From Prorocentrum cordatum (Eukaryota > Sar > Dinophyceae > Prorocentrales > Prorocentraceae): DNA of 54,249 bases. How positions within the stretch are numbered: the first letter of the stretch is position 1; each line of letters begins with the position of its first letter. Positions 42,300 to 52,739 of the stretch are shown here, piece after piece. The notes beneath the pieces are model-generated. The model was not told the origin of the DNA, made no database searches, and saw nothing but the letters and a program-made list of their open reading frames with translations. The position numbers and the translations under genes were made by a program. The stretch covers positions 56,674-110,922 of the forward strand of contig CAUYUJ010000663.1 of NCBI GenBank assembly GCA_963575745.1. Reading direction: 5' to 3'.

Positions 42300-42454
42300 G
42301 GCCCGCGGCGTCTCGGTCGAGGGGGGGGGCGCGCCGGAGGCAGCGGCTGAGGCTCAGAGTTTTCGCCGGGGCTGGGAGGCAGCGGCTGAGGCTCAGAGGC
42401 TCGCTTGGGCCGATGAGGCTGCGATGACGCGCGGGGCCTTCCTATGGCGCCATC
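42300..42454. repeat. GGAGGCAGCGGCTGAGGCTCAGAG direct repeat upstream of the F-box-like gene
   Basis: Two copies of GGCAGCGGCTGAGGCTCAGA at 42338 and 42378 near the minus-strand start of the gene. Confidence 0.7.
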
Positions 42455-42765
42455 TTGGGGAGTCGGGGAGTCAGGGGGTGGGGGGGTCGGGGAGTCGGCG
42501 AGTCGGAGACGGGCAGCGGAGTCGGAGAATCGGGGAGTCGCGGAGTCGGGAAGTCGGGGAGTCGGGGAGTCGGGGAATCGGGGAGTCGGAGAGTCGTCGG
42601 AGAGTCCGGGAGTTGTCGGGGAGTCGGAATCGGGGAGTCGGGGAGTCGGGGAGTCGGTCGGGGAGTCGGGGAGTCGGGGAGTCGGGGAGTCGGGGAGTCG
42701 GAGAGTCGGGGAGTCGTCGGGAAGTCGTCGGGGAGTCGGAGAGTCGTCGGGGACGATATCGAGAC
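42455..42765. repeat. 9-bp minisatellite (GGGGAGTCG)n
   Basis: About 30 copies with GAGTCGTCGG variants. Ser/Pro-rich ORFs (SPTPRLPD on the minus strand) are array translations. One such ORF is fused in frame to part of the downstream gene, but I do not take this as real coding. Confidence 0.95.
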
Positions 42766-43120
42766 GAGATCGTGACTGGCGAGACCTGCGGCGATGGCAG
42801 CAGCGGCGGGGGCCCACATCACCGAACCGAGAATTCCGCGCATGGACGTCACGCGCGGAAAAAAAGTCAACCAAACAACTTCTGCGAGAACTCACCCCTC
42901 AGAGCCGATGCCACTAGGCCCCTCTCGGAAGCGAGTGCTCGAGGATCACTCGCGTGGCAATGGGGGGCGCGCCAGAGGCAGTGCGTCGCCTACTCTTCGC
43001 CACCCTCGCCAGAGGCAGCATGTCGCAGGAGCAGCAGCAGGAGAAGCTGGAGGAGGCGGAGCAGCAGCAGTAGCAGCAGCTGGCAGCAGCGACAGAGCAT
43101 GAGCCTAACTGCTTTTACCG
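42766..43120. other. Spacer with AGCAGCAGG runs
   Basis: Unique sequence to 42950, then the 14-bp GCGCCAGAGGCAGT-type motif and an AGCAGC-rich stretch (43030-43090). No gene recognised. Confidence 0.45.
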
Positions 43121-43390
43121 CGGCACGCTGCGCACCAGCGGCGCAGAGAGCACCTAGGACGGAGCCCTAGCCTGGAGAACCCTGCGCCAAACGAAGAAAG
43201 CGCCAGAGGCAGCCTGCAAGCCATCGCTGCGTGACAGAAAAGATATCAGCGCCAGAGGCAGCCTGGATCAGTCGACGATCCCAGTGCGGTTCCTCATCTT
43301 CTTGCTGCGTGGCTCTTCGGGAGCCGTCTCATCGTCGTCGCAGCGCCCCCCCCCCCCCCCCCGCCCGCGCCAGAGGCAGCGTTCCCCGCC
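43121..43390. repeat. Triplicated block, copy 1
   Basis: Starts CGCGGCACGCTGCGCACCAG, passes GAGAACCCTGCGCCAAACGA, GATATCAGCGCCAGAGGCAG and CTGGATCAGTCGACGATCCC. Copy 2 (shorter) is 44118-44270 and copy 3 is 44858-45110. Confidence 0.9.
43268..43345 (-). CDS. Candidate C-terminal exon, copy 1
   Basis: The minus-strand frame reads CDDDETAPEEPRSKKMRNRT then GIVD and a TGA stop at 43270-43268. The same segment with two differences ends at 45009. Acidic then basic composition and conservation of the reading frame between copies, including the stop, suggest selection on protein. Family unknown. Confidence 0.45.
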   Translation of the reverse strand, partial: RCDDDETAPEEPRSKKMRNRTGIVD

Positions 43391-43781
43391 CCTGGGTTTT
43401 CGATGACGAGCGAAGCGACGCCTCGGAAGCAAGCGAGATCATGTGAATGTTCGTGTAGTGCACGTGCGTCTCTGGCCCCCCACCCGCGCCACAGGCAGCG
43501 CGCCCCGCGCCAGAGGCAACGATGCACTTGGGCAACGCCGCCTTGCCATTGATGTTTCCTACCACCGTGGTCACCTCGGTAATAGGCACGAGGAACGGCG
43601 GCATCCACCATTCCTGGACGACCTTGCCATTGTCGTCACGGGTGTGCGCGCGCCAAGCCCCCTGGCCATCTTTGTTTGGCCGTCTCTGGTTAGCGTAAGT
43701 GGCGCGGCCGCCAGGTCGGACGGGACGCCCCACTCGCCAGGCCCTCCAGGACTCGACCGACGACACCGCGAGGTTATTCAT
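43391..43781 (-). CDS. Candidate coding segment with embedded 14-bp motifs
   Basis: From an ATG at 43781 the frame reads MNNLAVSSVESWRAWRVGRP, TYANQRRPNKDGQGAWRAHT, DDNGKVVQEWWMPPFLVPIT and EVTTVVGNINGKAALPKCIV. It then reads ASGAGRAACGAGG, where two 14-bp motif copies lie in frame, and resumes ETHVHYTNIHMISLASEASL. It has the feel of a real protein of unknown family. The motif copies could be in-frame insertions or mark introns. It lies just upstream of the C-terminal exon candidate at 43268 on the same strand. Confidence 0.5.
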
Positions 43782-44117
43782 CGCAGAAGAACCCGCGCCA
43801 GAGGCAGCGTTCTCCGCGCCAGAGGCAGCGCTCTGAAAAAGCGCACCTGCTTCCTGCCGCCGCGGCGATTCGTCGCGGCTAACGCGCCGCGTTCGCGCCG
43901 TCGCCCCCGCTCGAGCCTGCGGGCGCCACGGGCATGCGAAGGGGGGGAGGGGGGGGGGGGGGCAGGTGGGGGACGAGGAGACCAGCAGCAGCAGCAGCAG
44001 CAACAACAGGAGAAGCAGCAGGAGAAGCTGGAGGAGGCGGAGCAGCAGCAGTAGGAGCAGCTGGCAGCAGCGGCAGAGCATGACCCTTTTTTTTTTATTA
44101 TTATTTTTTTTTCCCCC
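43782..44117. other. GC-rich spacer with motif copies and AGCAGC runs
   Basis: Contains motif copies near 43796 and 43817, a G run at 43940-43965, and AGCAGCAGC with AGGAGAAGCTGGAGGAGGCG. The latter AGC-rich cassette also precedes copies 1 and 3 of the triplicated block. Confidence 0.6.
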
Positions 44118-44270
44118 CCGCGGCACGCTGCGCACCAGCGGCGCAGCCCAGAGCTCCCAGCACGGAGCCCTCGCCTCGAGAACCCTGCACCAAACAAAGG
44201 AAGCGCCAGAGGCAGGCAGCCTGCAAGCCATTGCTGCGCAAACGGATATCAGCGCCAGAGGCAGCCTGCG
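44118..44270. repeat. Triplicated block, copy 2 (short)
   Basis: Matches the first 150 bp of copies 1 and 3 and stops after GATATCAGCGCCAGAGGCAG. It then runs into another AGCAGCAGGAGAGACTGG cassette. Confidence 0.88.
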
Positions 44271-44381
44271 GAGGAAAAAAAGCAGCAGCAGGAGAGACTG
44301 GAGGAGGCGGAGGAGCATGAGGGCGGAGGAGAAGGAGCAGCAGGAGGAGAGGCTGGAGGAGGCGGAGGAGCAGCAAGAGCA

Positions 44382-44722
44382 GCGGCAGCAGGAGAGGCGG
44401 GAAGAGTACGGCACTGGGGAAACGCAAGTCAGAGCAGGTGCCTCTTGGTCAATTGGGTTCGCGCAGAGGCTCAACCACGCGAGGTTCTGGCATTACCAGT
44501 GCCCCGCGACTCCAAGGGTTGCCAAGCCAACCGCTGGCGCACCCTTGGCGTCGCGACGTACGGGCGCGCCCGCGGTTGGCTCGGCAACCCTTGGAGTCGC
44601 GGGCTATTGGTATTGCGAGAACCTCGCGTGGTTGAGCCTCTGAGCGAACCCAGGGGGCACCTGCTTCCCCTCGCGTTCCCCCCAGCGCCGTGCTCCCCCA
44701 GCCTCTCCTGCTGCTTGCAGCG
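44382..44722. mobile_element. ~340-bp foldback element
   Basis: The left arm (44382-44534) and right arm (44572-44722) are inverted copies. Aligned words include GGCTCAACCACGCGAGGTTC, GCGACTCCAAGGGTTGCCAA and GCAGGTGCC against their reverse complements at 44612-44640, 44582-44605 and 44660-44668. The spacer is ~37 bp. Identity is high inside and lower outside. No ORF of interest. Likely a non-autonomous foldback transposon or a large inverted duplication. Confidence 0.8.
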
Positions 44723-44857
44723 GCAGCAGGGGCAGCGGCTTGCAGGAGGAGGAGCAGCAGCAACAACAACAGGAGCAGCAGCTGGAGGAGGCGGAGCAGC
44801 AGCAGCAGCACCAGCAGCTGGCAGCAGCGGCAGAGCATGAGCCTGTTTTTTTTTTGT
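44723..44857. other. AGC-rich cassette, third copy
   Basis: CAGCAGCAACAACAACAGG and GGAGGAGGCGGAGCAGCAGC, as before copies 1 and 2 of the block. Confidence 0.7.
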
Positions 44858-45110
44858 TCCGCGGCACGCTGCGCACCAGCGGCGCAGTCCAGAGCACCTA
44901 GTACGGAGCCCTAGTCTGGAGAACCCTGCGCCAAACGAAGAAAAGCGCCAGGGGCAGCCTGCAAGCCATTGCTGTGTGAAAAGATATCAGCGCCAGAGGC
45001 AGCCTGGATCAGTCGACGATCCCAGTGCGGTTATTCATCTTCTTGCTGCGTGGCTCTTCGGGAGCCGTCTCCTCGTCGTCGCGGCGGCCCCCCGCCCGCG
45101 CCAGAGGCAG
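44858..45110. repeat. Triplicated block, copy 3
   Basis: Near-identical to 43121-43350, including the C-terminal exon candidate. Confidence 0.9.
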
Positions 45111-45439
45111 CGTTCCCCGCGCCAGAGGCAGCTGGAAGCCATTGCCCGCTTCCGCCAACCTGGATTTCCGAAGCTCGCCGCGCTCGCAGCACAAACGGCA
45201 CGCTGAGTCGCCATTACTTTTTCTTCTTCTGCATCTCAGGGGGTAGCAGCTGTCGAAGTCGCTCTCGTAGGAGTCGTCGCTGCCACGATTTGCAAGAACT
45301 GTCCAAGGTGTCCCCAGATTCGTTGAAGACGCCGGATCCTGAACAGGCTCTCCACGATCCAATACCAACGCTCAGCCGCAGGCCGCAGCCTGCGACCACG
45401 CCCAAACGGGCCCGCCTCTGACTCAGACTCTCCAGACAT
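45009..45439 (-). CDS. Candidate gene fragment ending in C-terminal exon copy 2
   Basis: From an ATG at 45439 one frame reads MSGESESEAGPFGRGRRLRP, AAERWYWIVESLFRIRRLQR and IWGHLGQFLQIVA. A second frame from about 45300 reads ANRGSDDSYESDFDSCYPLR, SACRLCCERGELRKSRLAEA and GNGFQ. Two 14-bp motif copies follow, then RRDDEETAPEEPRSKKMNNR, TGIVD and stop. The change of frame near 45295 is either a frameshift or a splice. The final 26 residues nearly match the segment at 43268. No family recognised. Confidence 0.42.
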
Positions 45440-45530
45440 CTGAACCCGCGCCAGAGGCAGCGGCACCACGATCGCGGATTGGGGGGAGCGCGAAAAGCGA
45501 TCTACTCGCGTCCGAGAGCCGAAACCGCTG

Positions 45531-45598
<68 letters not shown>

Positions 45599-45699
45599 GA
45601 TGGTGATGACGATGATGGTGATGATGGTCATGATGATGGTGATTACGATAACGACGGTGAGGTGATGAAGTCAGCGACGCCGCAGATCCTTAATACGAT
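45440..45699. repeat. Spacer and (GAT)n array
   Basis: GATGAT triplets fill about 45531-45660 with GGTGAT variants. A 14-bp motif copy at 45450 is the last of its series. Confidence 0.93.
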
Positions 45700-45713
45700 G
45701 CCACTGTCGCCTG

Positions 45714-46250
45714 GCGACAGTGGCCATCAGCACGAAGGCTGAGGCTAAGGCAGTGCAGGCCGATGCGGCCTCTGGAGCGCCTGGGGAGGTCGTGGCGGAG
45801 ATCACATCAATCGCCACGACCAGCGGCCACGCGCAGGCGGAGAGAAAGCGCAAGAACCGCACCGACCGCCGGCGCAGGGAGCTAGCGGCTGGCGGCCACT
45901 GCCGTTACGACAGCGGTGGGAAGGAGCTCGAGGGGCCCAGCGAGGCGCCCATCGAGAGCTTTGATGAGGAGGAGGCTCGAGGATCGGATGCAGGAGCTTT
46001 GCAGACAGCGGTGGGAAGGAGCTCGAGGAGTCCAGCAAGGCGCCCATCGAGAGCTTCGTGAGGAGGCTCGAGGATTGGATGCAGGAGCCCTGCAGCAAGC
46101 TGCGGGAGGGAGCCCGTGAACGGGCTCGGGGATGCGCTCGTGAAGAGGTGGAGCCAGGGCAGCGCGACCTCGTGGCCGACGCCCTGCTCAACGGCGTCTT
46201 CTCGGGGCCCGCTAAAACACCCGCGGCCGCGTTCAGTGCCGCGACGTTTC
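45714..46250 (+). CDS. Candidate coding segment with a tandem internal duplication
   Basis: The plus-strand frame from 45720 reads MAISTKAEAKAVQADAASGA through ASIATTS-like sequence to DSGGKELEGPSEAPIESFDE. The next ~105-bp unit repeats it as DSGGKELEESSKAPIESFVR then RLEDWMQEPCSKLREGARER, EEVEPGQRDLVADALLNGVF and SGPAKTPAAAF. The two units are in different frames relative to the 5' part, so one is shifted or the first unit is a decayed duplicate. No family recognised. Confidence 0.33.
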
Positions 46251-46655
46251 GCCTCATGCCTTCAGCCTTCAGCCTGTCCTCCCGTGGATGGACAAGAGAT
46301 GGAACCTTTGACACCACGCCTGCCTCCCCCCAAAAAAATTCAAAGTTGGCCTCAAGCATTCGGCAGCACAGGCGTGAGAGGACAAAAAAGTGGAAACCCC
46401 AGGGCCTCCGGGAGGCCGAAGCCAACTTTGAAATTGGGGGGGAAGGGGGCGAACGCGGGATCAGACGAATGGGGTTCCACTTGTTTGTCCCCTTACCGTC
46501 GCCCCCTTCTCGCCCCAAAACAGGCGGGGGGGAAGGAGTGGAGGTGCCCCACTCGCCCGGGGCAGAAGGGAGGCAAGGAAGAGGAGAGGAAGGTATACAG
46601 GGGAAAGACGGCCAGAAGAGGTGAGGGTGGGGGCGCTGCCTTCCAGGAGGGGGAG
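46251..46655. other. Spacer
   Basis: Contains an inverted word pair: TTCAAAGTTGGCCTCAAGC (46338) and GAAGCCAACTTTGAAATTGG (46418). Otherwise nothing recognised. Confidence 0.45.
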
Positions 46656-46890
46656 CGGAGGAGCAGGATCAGTCAGCATCGGATCGGTACATCGGATCGA
46701 ATCGACACATGCATCGGATCGGGCTGCATCGGCACGGCATCGAAATCGAATCGGATGGGCTGCGACAGGATGCACAACAGCGCCATGCGAGCATCGGTTC
46801 GCATCGGATCGAAGGACCACTGGGATCGAATCGGATCGGGCCGGCTGGAATCGGCATCGAATCGGATCGATCGGATAGACATGGACCCTG
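46656..46890. repeat. GCATCGGATCGGA-type minisatellite
   Basis: Irregular ATCGGATCG and GCATCGAATCGG words over 235 bp. Confidence 0.9.
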
Positions 46891-47292
46891 TGAGGGGGAA
46901 CGGAGGGGAAGAGAAGCAAGGGGCCCAAAGATCAGATGTCGTGTTTTCTTCAGTGCGGGGTCCCTGGAAGGGTCAACCCCTTCCCCAAGATCGGCGTATC
47001 ATCCCGACTCGTTTTTTTAACGGTCTCCTGGAGGCCGAAACCTGCGAAAAACGTCCGTCTTGCTTTTCTCACGACGTTGGATCTCTGGGGGCGAGGGAGC
47101 GGGGCGATCATCGCTCGCGCCCGCCGTCGCGGCCTGAGCGCGGCGCACCGAGTGGGCAGCGCTCTCCCGCTGCACGAAGGAGGCGGGGTTGAAAGTCCTC
47201 GCGGGGCAAGCTCGGGCTCCTCCTGTCATACTGTGGTGAGAGAGAGAGAGAGAAGAAACAATAAAAAGAGGAAGAGAGAGAAAGGGAAAGAT
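46891..47292. other. Spacer
   Basis: 46930-47050 (GGGGTCCCTGGAAGGGTCAA, TCATCCCGACTCGTTTTTTT) resembles 21660-21740 (GGCGTCCCTGGAAATCCAAA, TTTTTCATCCTGAGTCGTTT), so it is another diverged dispersed repeat. GAGAGAGAGA occurs at 47240. Confidence 0.5.
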
Positions 47293-47395
47293 CCTCCTCC
47301 TCCTCCTGCTCCTCCTCCTCCCCTCCTCCCCCTTCTCCTCCTCCTCCTCCTCCTCCTCCTCCTCCTCCTCCTCCCCTTCCTCCTCCTCAACGCCC
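47293..47395. repeat. (CCT)n array
   Basis: CCT triplets with CTG and CCC interruptions. Confidence 0.95.
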
Positions 47396-47825
47396 CGTCC
47401 AGAGCAGCCAACGGCAGACCCGAACAGCCGCAAGACCGGAACGCATGCGGGCACCCAAGCGCACCAAAGCACGGAGCACATAGGGGCACAGAGGATCTCT
47501 GGCCGCACTCGCCCGTCATCGGGCACGCAGAGCCGACGATCGGCGACACCCCCCCTCCACGCACACACGCCCGGAGCCAGGCCTGATTGGGCTCGTGTTG
47601 CGAGCGTAGCGTTTCGGAGCAAGCCGGTGGGCAGCTCCTTCCAAGACGGCCCGAAAAGGCCGCCAAGGTATTTCCATGATGGCCCGCGAGGCTCCCGAGA
47701 GGAGGGCCCCCAAAGCGGCCCAAGAGGACCTCTAGATCGCCCAAGAGGCGCCCAAGAAGGCCGCAAGGTGGCCCTGCAGCGCTCCAAGAGTACACCAAGA
47801 CGGCCCAGAAAGGCTCTCAAGACGG

Positions 47826-47888
<63 letters not shown>
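47396..47888. repeat. Spacer, CCAAGAGGCC module fragment and (TA)n
   Basis: 47396-47620 is unique. 47635-47825 has CCAAGAGGCGCCCAAGAAGG-like module words. CA and TA units occupy 47826-47888. Confidence 0.75.
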
Positions 47889-48640
47889 CCGCCAGCCCCC
47901 TTGTGGGGCCACCAGACTGTAGGCCGAAGCTTCGCAGTTTCCTGTACCAGGTGCAGCTTCCAGTTTCCACTGTTACAGGTCTGCTTCTTGCCGCTTACTG
48001 TTCCTTGTTGATGGACCGCGCGAGGGGGGGAGGCCCAAACGGGCAGGTTTAGCACGCCCTGAGCGTGTGCTCTGAACTGCTGGGGTGGAGGATTGACACC
48101 CCTCACGCAGATCGGCGGGGTCAGGGTGCAAAAACACATGTGATTTTCCACATGTCTGAAATTCGGTGGCACCCCTCACGCAGATCGGCGGGGTCAGGGT
48201 CCACAAACACAGAGGATTTGCTACATTTCTCAAATTTGCTGGCACCCCTCATGCAGATCGGCGGGGTCAGGGTCCAAAAACATAGGGGATGTGTAGCATT
48301 TCTAACATTCAGTGGCACCCCTCACGCAGATCGGCGGGGTCAGGGTGCAAAAACACAAAGGATTTACCACATTTCTGAAATTCGCTGGCACCCTTCACGC
48401 AGATCGGCGGGGTCATGGTCCAAAAACATTCGGGACTTGCCACATGTTTTTAAATTCGGTGGCACCCCTCACGCAGATCGGCGGGGTCAGGGTCCGAGAA
48501 CCCAAGGGATTCTCAACATTTCCGAAATTCGGTGGCACCCCTTACGCGGATCCGTAGGGTCATGGTCCAAAAACATTCGGGACTTGCCACATGTTTTTAA
48601 ATTCGGTGGCACCCCTCACGCAGATCGGCAGGGTCACGAC
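47889..48640. repeat. Composite repeat B: ~200-bp leader plus eight 73-bp units
   Basis: The leader (47889-48095) matches 11150-11385, including GAAGCTTCGCAGTTTCCTGT and GATGGACCGCGCGAGGGGGG. Eight units follow with cores near 48108, 48178, 48251, 48325, 48397, 48471, 48545 and 48617. Units six and eight share the variant AAAAACATTCGGGACTTGCC, showing local unit duplication. Confidence 0.93.
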
Positions 48641-48715
48641 GTCTTACCAATCGCCAGGTGTGGTAACCCCTCTGGTCATCTATTGGTTTTGCTCATTACG
48701 AGTCGGCCTCGCATG

Positions 48716-48822
48716 AAGTTCCGATACTGCTTCACGACAGCGCCCAGGCCTCATGACATAGCTCTTGCATAGCGCGTTCTCCGAGAGAGGGGGCCGGCGA
48801 CAGGGGGCGAAGCCCTTACGGA

Positions 48823-48823
<1 letters not shown>
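48716..48823. repeat. Dispersed ~105-bp element, copy 2
   Basis: Matches 28076-28180, including CTCCGAGAGAGGGGGCCGGC and GGGGGCGAAGCCCTTACGGA. Here it lies between composite repeat B and a TA array. Confidence 0.85.
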
Positions 48824-48870
<47 letters not shown>

Positions 48871-48945
48871 TACATACATACATACATACATGCATACCTA
48901 CATACATGCATGCATACATACATACATGAATACATGTAGCTATAC
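48824..48945. repeat. (TA)n then (CATA)n
   Basis: TA units to 48867, then CATA/CATG tetranucleotides to about 48935. Confidence 0.95.
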
Positions 48946-49330
48946 GACCACCCTTCGGGTGATAAGGAGGTTGTGGGGGGGGAGAGGGGGGGAACCAACA
49001 TCTGACTCAATCGATCTCACTATCGATCTCACTCAACGGGACACCACGGGACACCACGGAACACAACAGGACACCACGGGACACGACGGGACACTTGTCG
49101 ATCTCACTATCGATCTCACTATCGATCTCACTCAACGGGACACCACGGGACACCGCGGGACACCGCGGGACACCTCTCGATCTCACTATCGGTCTCACTA
49201 TCGATCTCACTATCGATCTCACTCCAGGGGACACCATAGGACACCACGGGACACCACGGGACACCTCGGGACACCGCATCGATCTCACTATCGATCTCAC
49301 CATCGATCTCACTATCGATCTCACTCAACC
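48946..49330. repeat. Two-motif satellite, first block
   Basis: Opens with ACGACCACCCTTCGGGTGAT and AAGGAGGTTGTGGGGGGG, then alternates runs of CGATCTCACTAT (12 bp) with runs of GGGACACCAC (10 bp), joined by CACTCAACGGGACACC or CACTCCAGGGGACACC. Arg/Ser and Asp/Thr ORFs are translations of the motifs. Confidence 0.95.
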
Positions 49331-50360
49331 AAGAAGAGTCCGAACCGAACTGGTAACCGTGAACCGGCGGCTCCTGCAACCGAACCGCCCGAACCGGAGC
49401 CCGAACCGGCCCGGGTCGAAACCGGACCGGGCGGTTCGAACCGAACCGGCCGGTCGAAACCGGCCCGAACGGCAAGCCCGAACCGGCTGGAACCGAACCG
49501 GGCCCCGGGACTCCCCACCGGCCCAAGAAAGCCCGGTGCCGGCACCCCCCCCCCCGGTGCCGGCACCCCCCCTCCCGGTGCCGGTCACCCCCCCCCCCGG
49601 TGCCGGCCCCCCCCCCCCGGTGCCGGCACCCCCCCCCCGGTGCCGGCACCGCCCCCCCCGGTGCCGGCACCACACCCCCCCCCGGTGCCGCACCCGCCCC
49701 CCCCCGGTGAGCCGCAAGCCCCCCCCCCCCCATCCGTGCCGGCCCCCCCCCCGGGCCCGCACCCTAACCGCCCCCCCGGTGCGGCACCCCCCCTCTGGGT
49801 GCCGGCAACCCCGCCCCCCCGGTGCCGGCAACCCCCCCGGGGCCCTCGGTGCCGCACCCCCCCAGGTGCCGCACCCCCCCCCCGGTGCCCACCCCCCCCC
49901 CCGGTGCCGCACCCCCCCCCCGGTGGCCGGCACCCCCCCCCCCGGATCCGGCACCCCCCCACCCGTGCCCCGGCACCGCCCCCCCCGGCGCCGGCATCCA
50001 CCCCCCCGGTGCCGGCAAACACCTCCTTCCTGTGCCGCACCTCCCCCACAATTCCCGTGCCGGCACCAACCCCCCCCCCCCGTGCCGGCACCCTCCCCCC
50101 CCCCCGGTGCCGCACCCCCCCCCCCCGGTGCTGCACCCCCCCCCCACCCGGTGCCGGCACCCCCCTCCCCGGCACCCTCCGGCCGAAAACCGGCCCCCCC
50201 AAAACCAGACCGTCCCGCGACCGCCGAACCGAACCGGCATAACCGACCCGGACTGGCAAAACCGGACCGACCAAAACCGGACCCCGCGCCGAAATCGAAC
50301 CGCTGCAACCGAACCGGTCCGCCGCCAAACCGACCCGAACCGGCCCGAACCGGACACTTC
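49331..50360. repeat. CCGAACCGG block around a C-rich GGTGCCGGCACC array
   Basis: 49331-49530 and 50190-50360 are rich in GAACCGGCCCGAACCGG-like words. Between them, 49540-50175 repeats CCGGTGCCGGCACC joined by long C runs. The palindromic GGTGCCGGCACC core recurs dozens of times. The whole block interrupts the two-motif satellite. Confidence 0.95.
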
Positions 50361-51248
50361 CTGCTCAACGGGACACCACGGGACACCACGGGACACCTGT
50401 CGATCTCACTATCGATCTCACTATCGATCTCAATCGCAGCTTCGCCTCGCCCGCACGCATATCACGAACGAAACGAAACGATTTCCCGGTTGGGGGTCTC
50501 CGTTCCACTGCGATCTCACCCCCCAACCTCCGATATATATGTATATACACACACACCTGTACGACCACCCTGCGGGTGATAAGGAGGTTGTGGGGGGGAG
50601 AGAGGGGGGGAACCAACATCTGACTCAATAGATCTCATTATCGGTCTCACTCAACGGGACACCACGGGACACCACGGGACACTTGTCGATCTCACGATCG
50701 ATCTCACTATCGATCTCACTATCGCTCTCACTCAACGGGACACCACGGAACACCACGGGCCACCACGGGACACCACGGGACACCGCGGGACACCGCGGGG
50801 CGCCTCTCGATCTCACGATCGGTCTCACTATCGATCTCACTCTCGATCTCACTCAACGGGGCACCATAAGACACCACGGGACACTAAACTGAGAGATAGT
50901 CATAGAACCCACGGCACACCACGGACAAAAACAACCTGTCGAACTCACTATCGATCACACTATCGATCTCACTATCGATCGTCACTCAAGTGGACACCAT
51001 AGGACACCACGGGACACCCGGGACACCTCGGGACACCGCAACGATCTACACTATCGATCTCCACTATCGATCTCACTCAACGGGACCCCACGGGACCACC
51101 ACGGGACCCCTGCGATCTGCAATATCGATCTCACATCGATCACAATCGCAGCTTTCGCCCTCGCCAAGCACCGCATATCACGAACGAAAACGGAACGATT
51201 TCCCCGGTTGGGGGTCTCCGTTCCACTGCGATCTCACCCCCCAACCTC

Positions 51249-51294
<46 letters not shown>

Positions 51295-51899
51295 ACACAC
51301 ACACACCTGTACAACCACCCTGCGGGTGATAAGGAGGTTGTGGGGGGGAGAGGGGGGGGAACCAACATCTGACTCAATAGATCTCATTATCGATCTCACT
51401 CAACGGGACACCACGGAACACCACGGGACACCACGGGACACCACGGGACACCGCGGGACACCGCGGGGCGCCTCTCGATCTCACGATCGGTCTCACTATC
51501 GATCTCACGATCGATCTCACTCAACGGGGCACCATAAGACACCACGGGACACCACGGGACACCACGGGACACCTGTCGATCTCACTATCGATCTCACTAT
51601 CGATCTCACTATCGATCTCACTCCAGGGGACACCATAGGACACCACGGGACACCACGGGACACCTCGGGACACCGCATCGATCTCACTATCGATCTCACT
51701 ATCGATCTCACTCAACGGGACACCACGGGACACCACGGGACACCTGTCGATCTCACTATCGATCTCACTATCGATCTCAATCGCAGCTTCGCCTCGCCCG
51801 CACGCATATCACGAACGAAACGAAACGATTTTCCCGGTTGGGGTCCATCCGTTCCACTGCGATCTTCACCCCCCCAACCTCCGATATATATATAGATAG

Positions 51900-51948
<49 letters not shown>

Positions 51949-52500
51949 CACACACACACACCTGTACGACCACCCTGCGGGTGATAAGGAGGTTGTGGGG
52001 GGGAGAGAGGGGGGGGGAACCAACATCTGACTCATTAGATCTCATTATCGATCTCACTCAACGGGACACCACGGGACACCACGGGACACTTGTCGATCTC
52101 ACGATCGATCTCACTATCGATCTCACTATCGCTCTCACTCAACGGGACACCACGGAACACCACGGGCCACCACGGGACACCACGGGACACCGCGGGACAC
52201 CGCGGGGCGCCTCTCGATCTCACGATCGGTCTCACTATCGATCTCACTATCGATCTCACTCAACGGGGCACCATAAGACACCACGGGACACCACGGGACA
52301 CCACGGGACACCTGTCGATCTCACTATCGATCTCACTATCGATCTCACTCCAGGGGACACCATAGGACACCACGGGACACCACGGGACACCTGTCGATCT
52401 CACTATCGATCTCACTCAACGGGACACCACGGGACACCACGGGGACCACCTGTCGATCTTAGTATCGATCTCACTATCGATCCCACTATCGATATGACTC
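50361..52500. repeat. Two-motif satellite with ~600-900-bp higher-order units
   Basis: Three further complete openings (50566, 51316, 51971) carry the CACCCTGCGGGTG hairpin element. Each follows a TA/CA array and the words ACGAACGAAACGAAACGATT and CGATCTCACCCCCCAACCTC, and is followed by CGATCTCACTAT/GGGACACCAC runs. 50910-51180 is a more diverged stretch with many small indels. Confidence 0.95.
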
Positions 52501-52739
52501 CCGAGCCTCTCGGGCTAAATTCTTCCTGGGCGGCCCACGTCGGCTTCCCCCGCGTCTTGTCAATGGACTGCTTCTGACCCAGGAGGCCCCCAAAACGAGC
52601 TAAGAGGGCCCCAAGAGCCTCCAAGACGGTGAAAAGAGGCCCCGAATCGCCGAACGATCGCTTCAAGACCCTCACCAAACATACATACGTGCATACAGAC
52701 ATGCATGTATACGTACATACATGCATGCATGCATGCATG
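52501..52739. repeat. CCAAGAGGCC module remnant
   Basis: Words such as CCCAGGAGGCCCCCAAAACG and GAGGGCCCCAAGAGCCTCCA, then a CATA transition. Confidence 0.65.

Noticed and set aside
41600-42895. 431-residue minus-strand ORF taken as one protein
   Set aside because: Its N-terminal half is the 9-bp minisatellite and its middle is a shadow frame; only the C-terminal third matches the real coding frame.
48866-50579. Plus-strand ORFs of 458 and 494 residues rich in Pro, Thr and His
   Set aside because: They consist wholly of satellite motifs and the C-rich palindromic array; no domain is recognisable.
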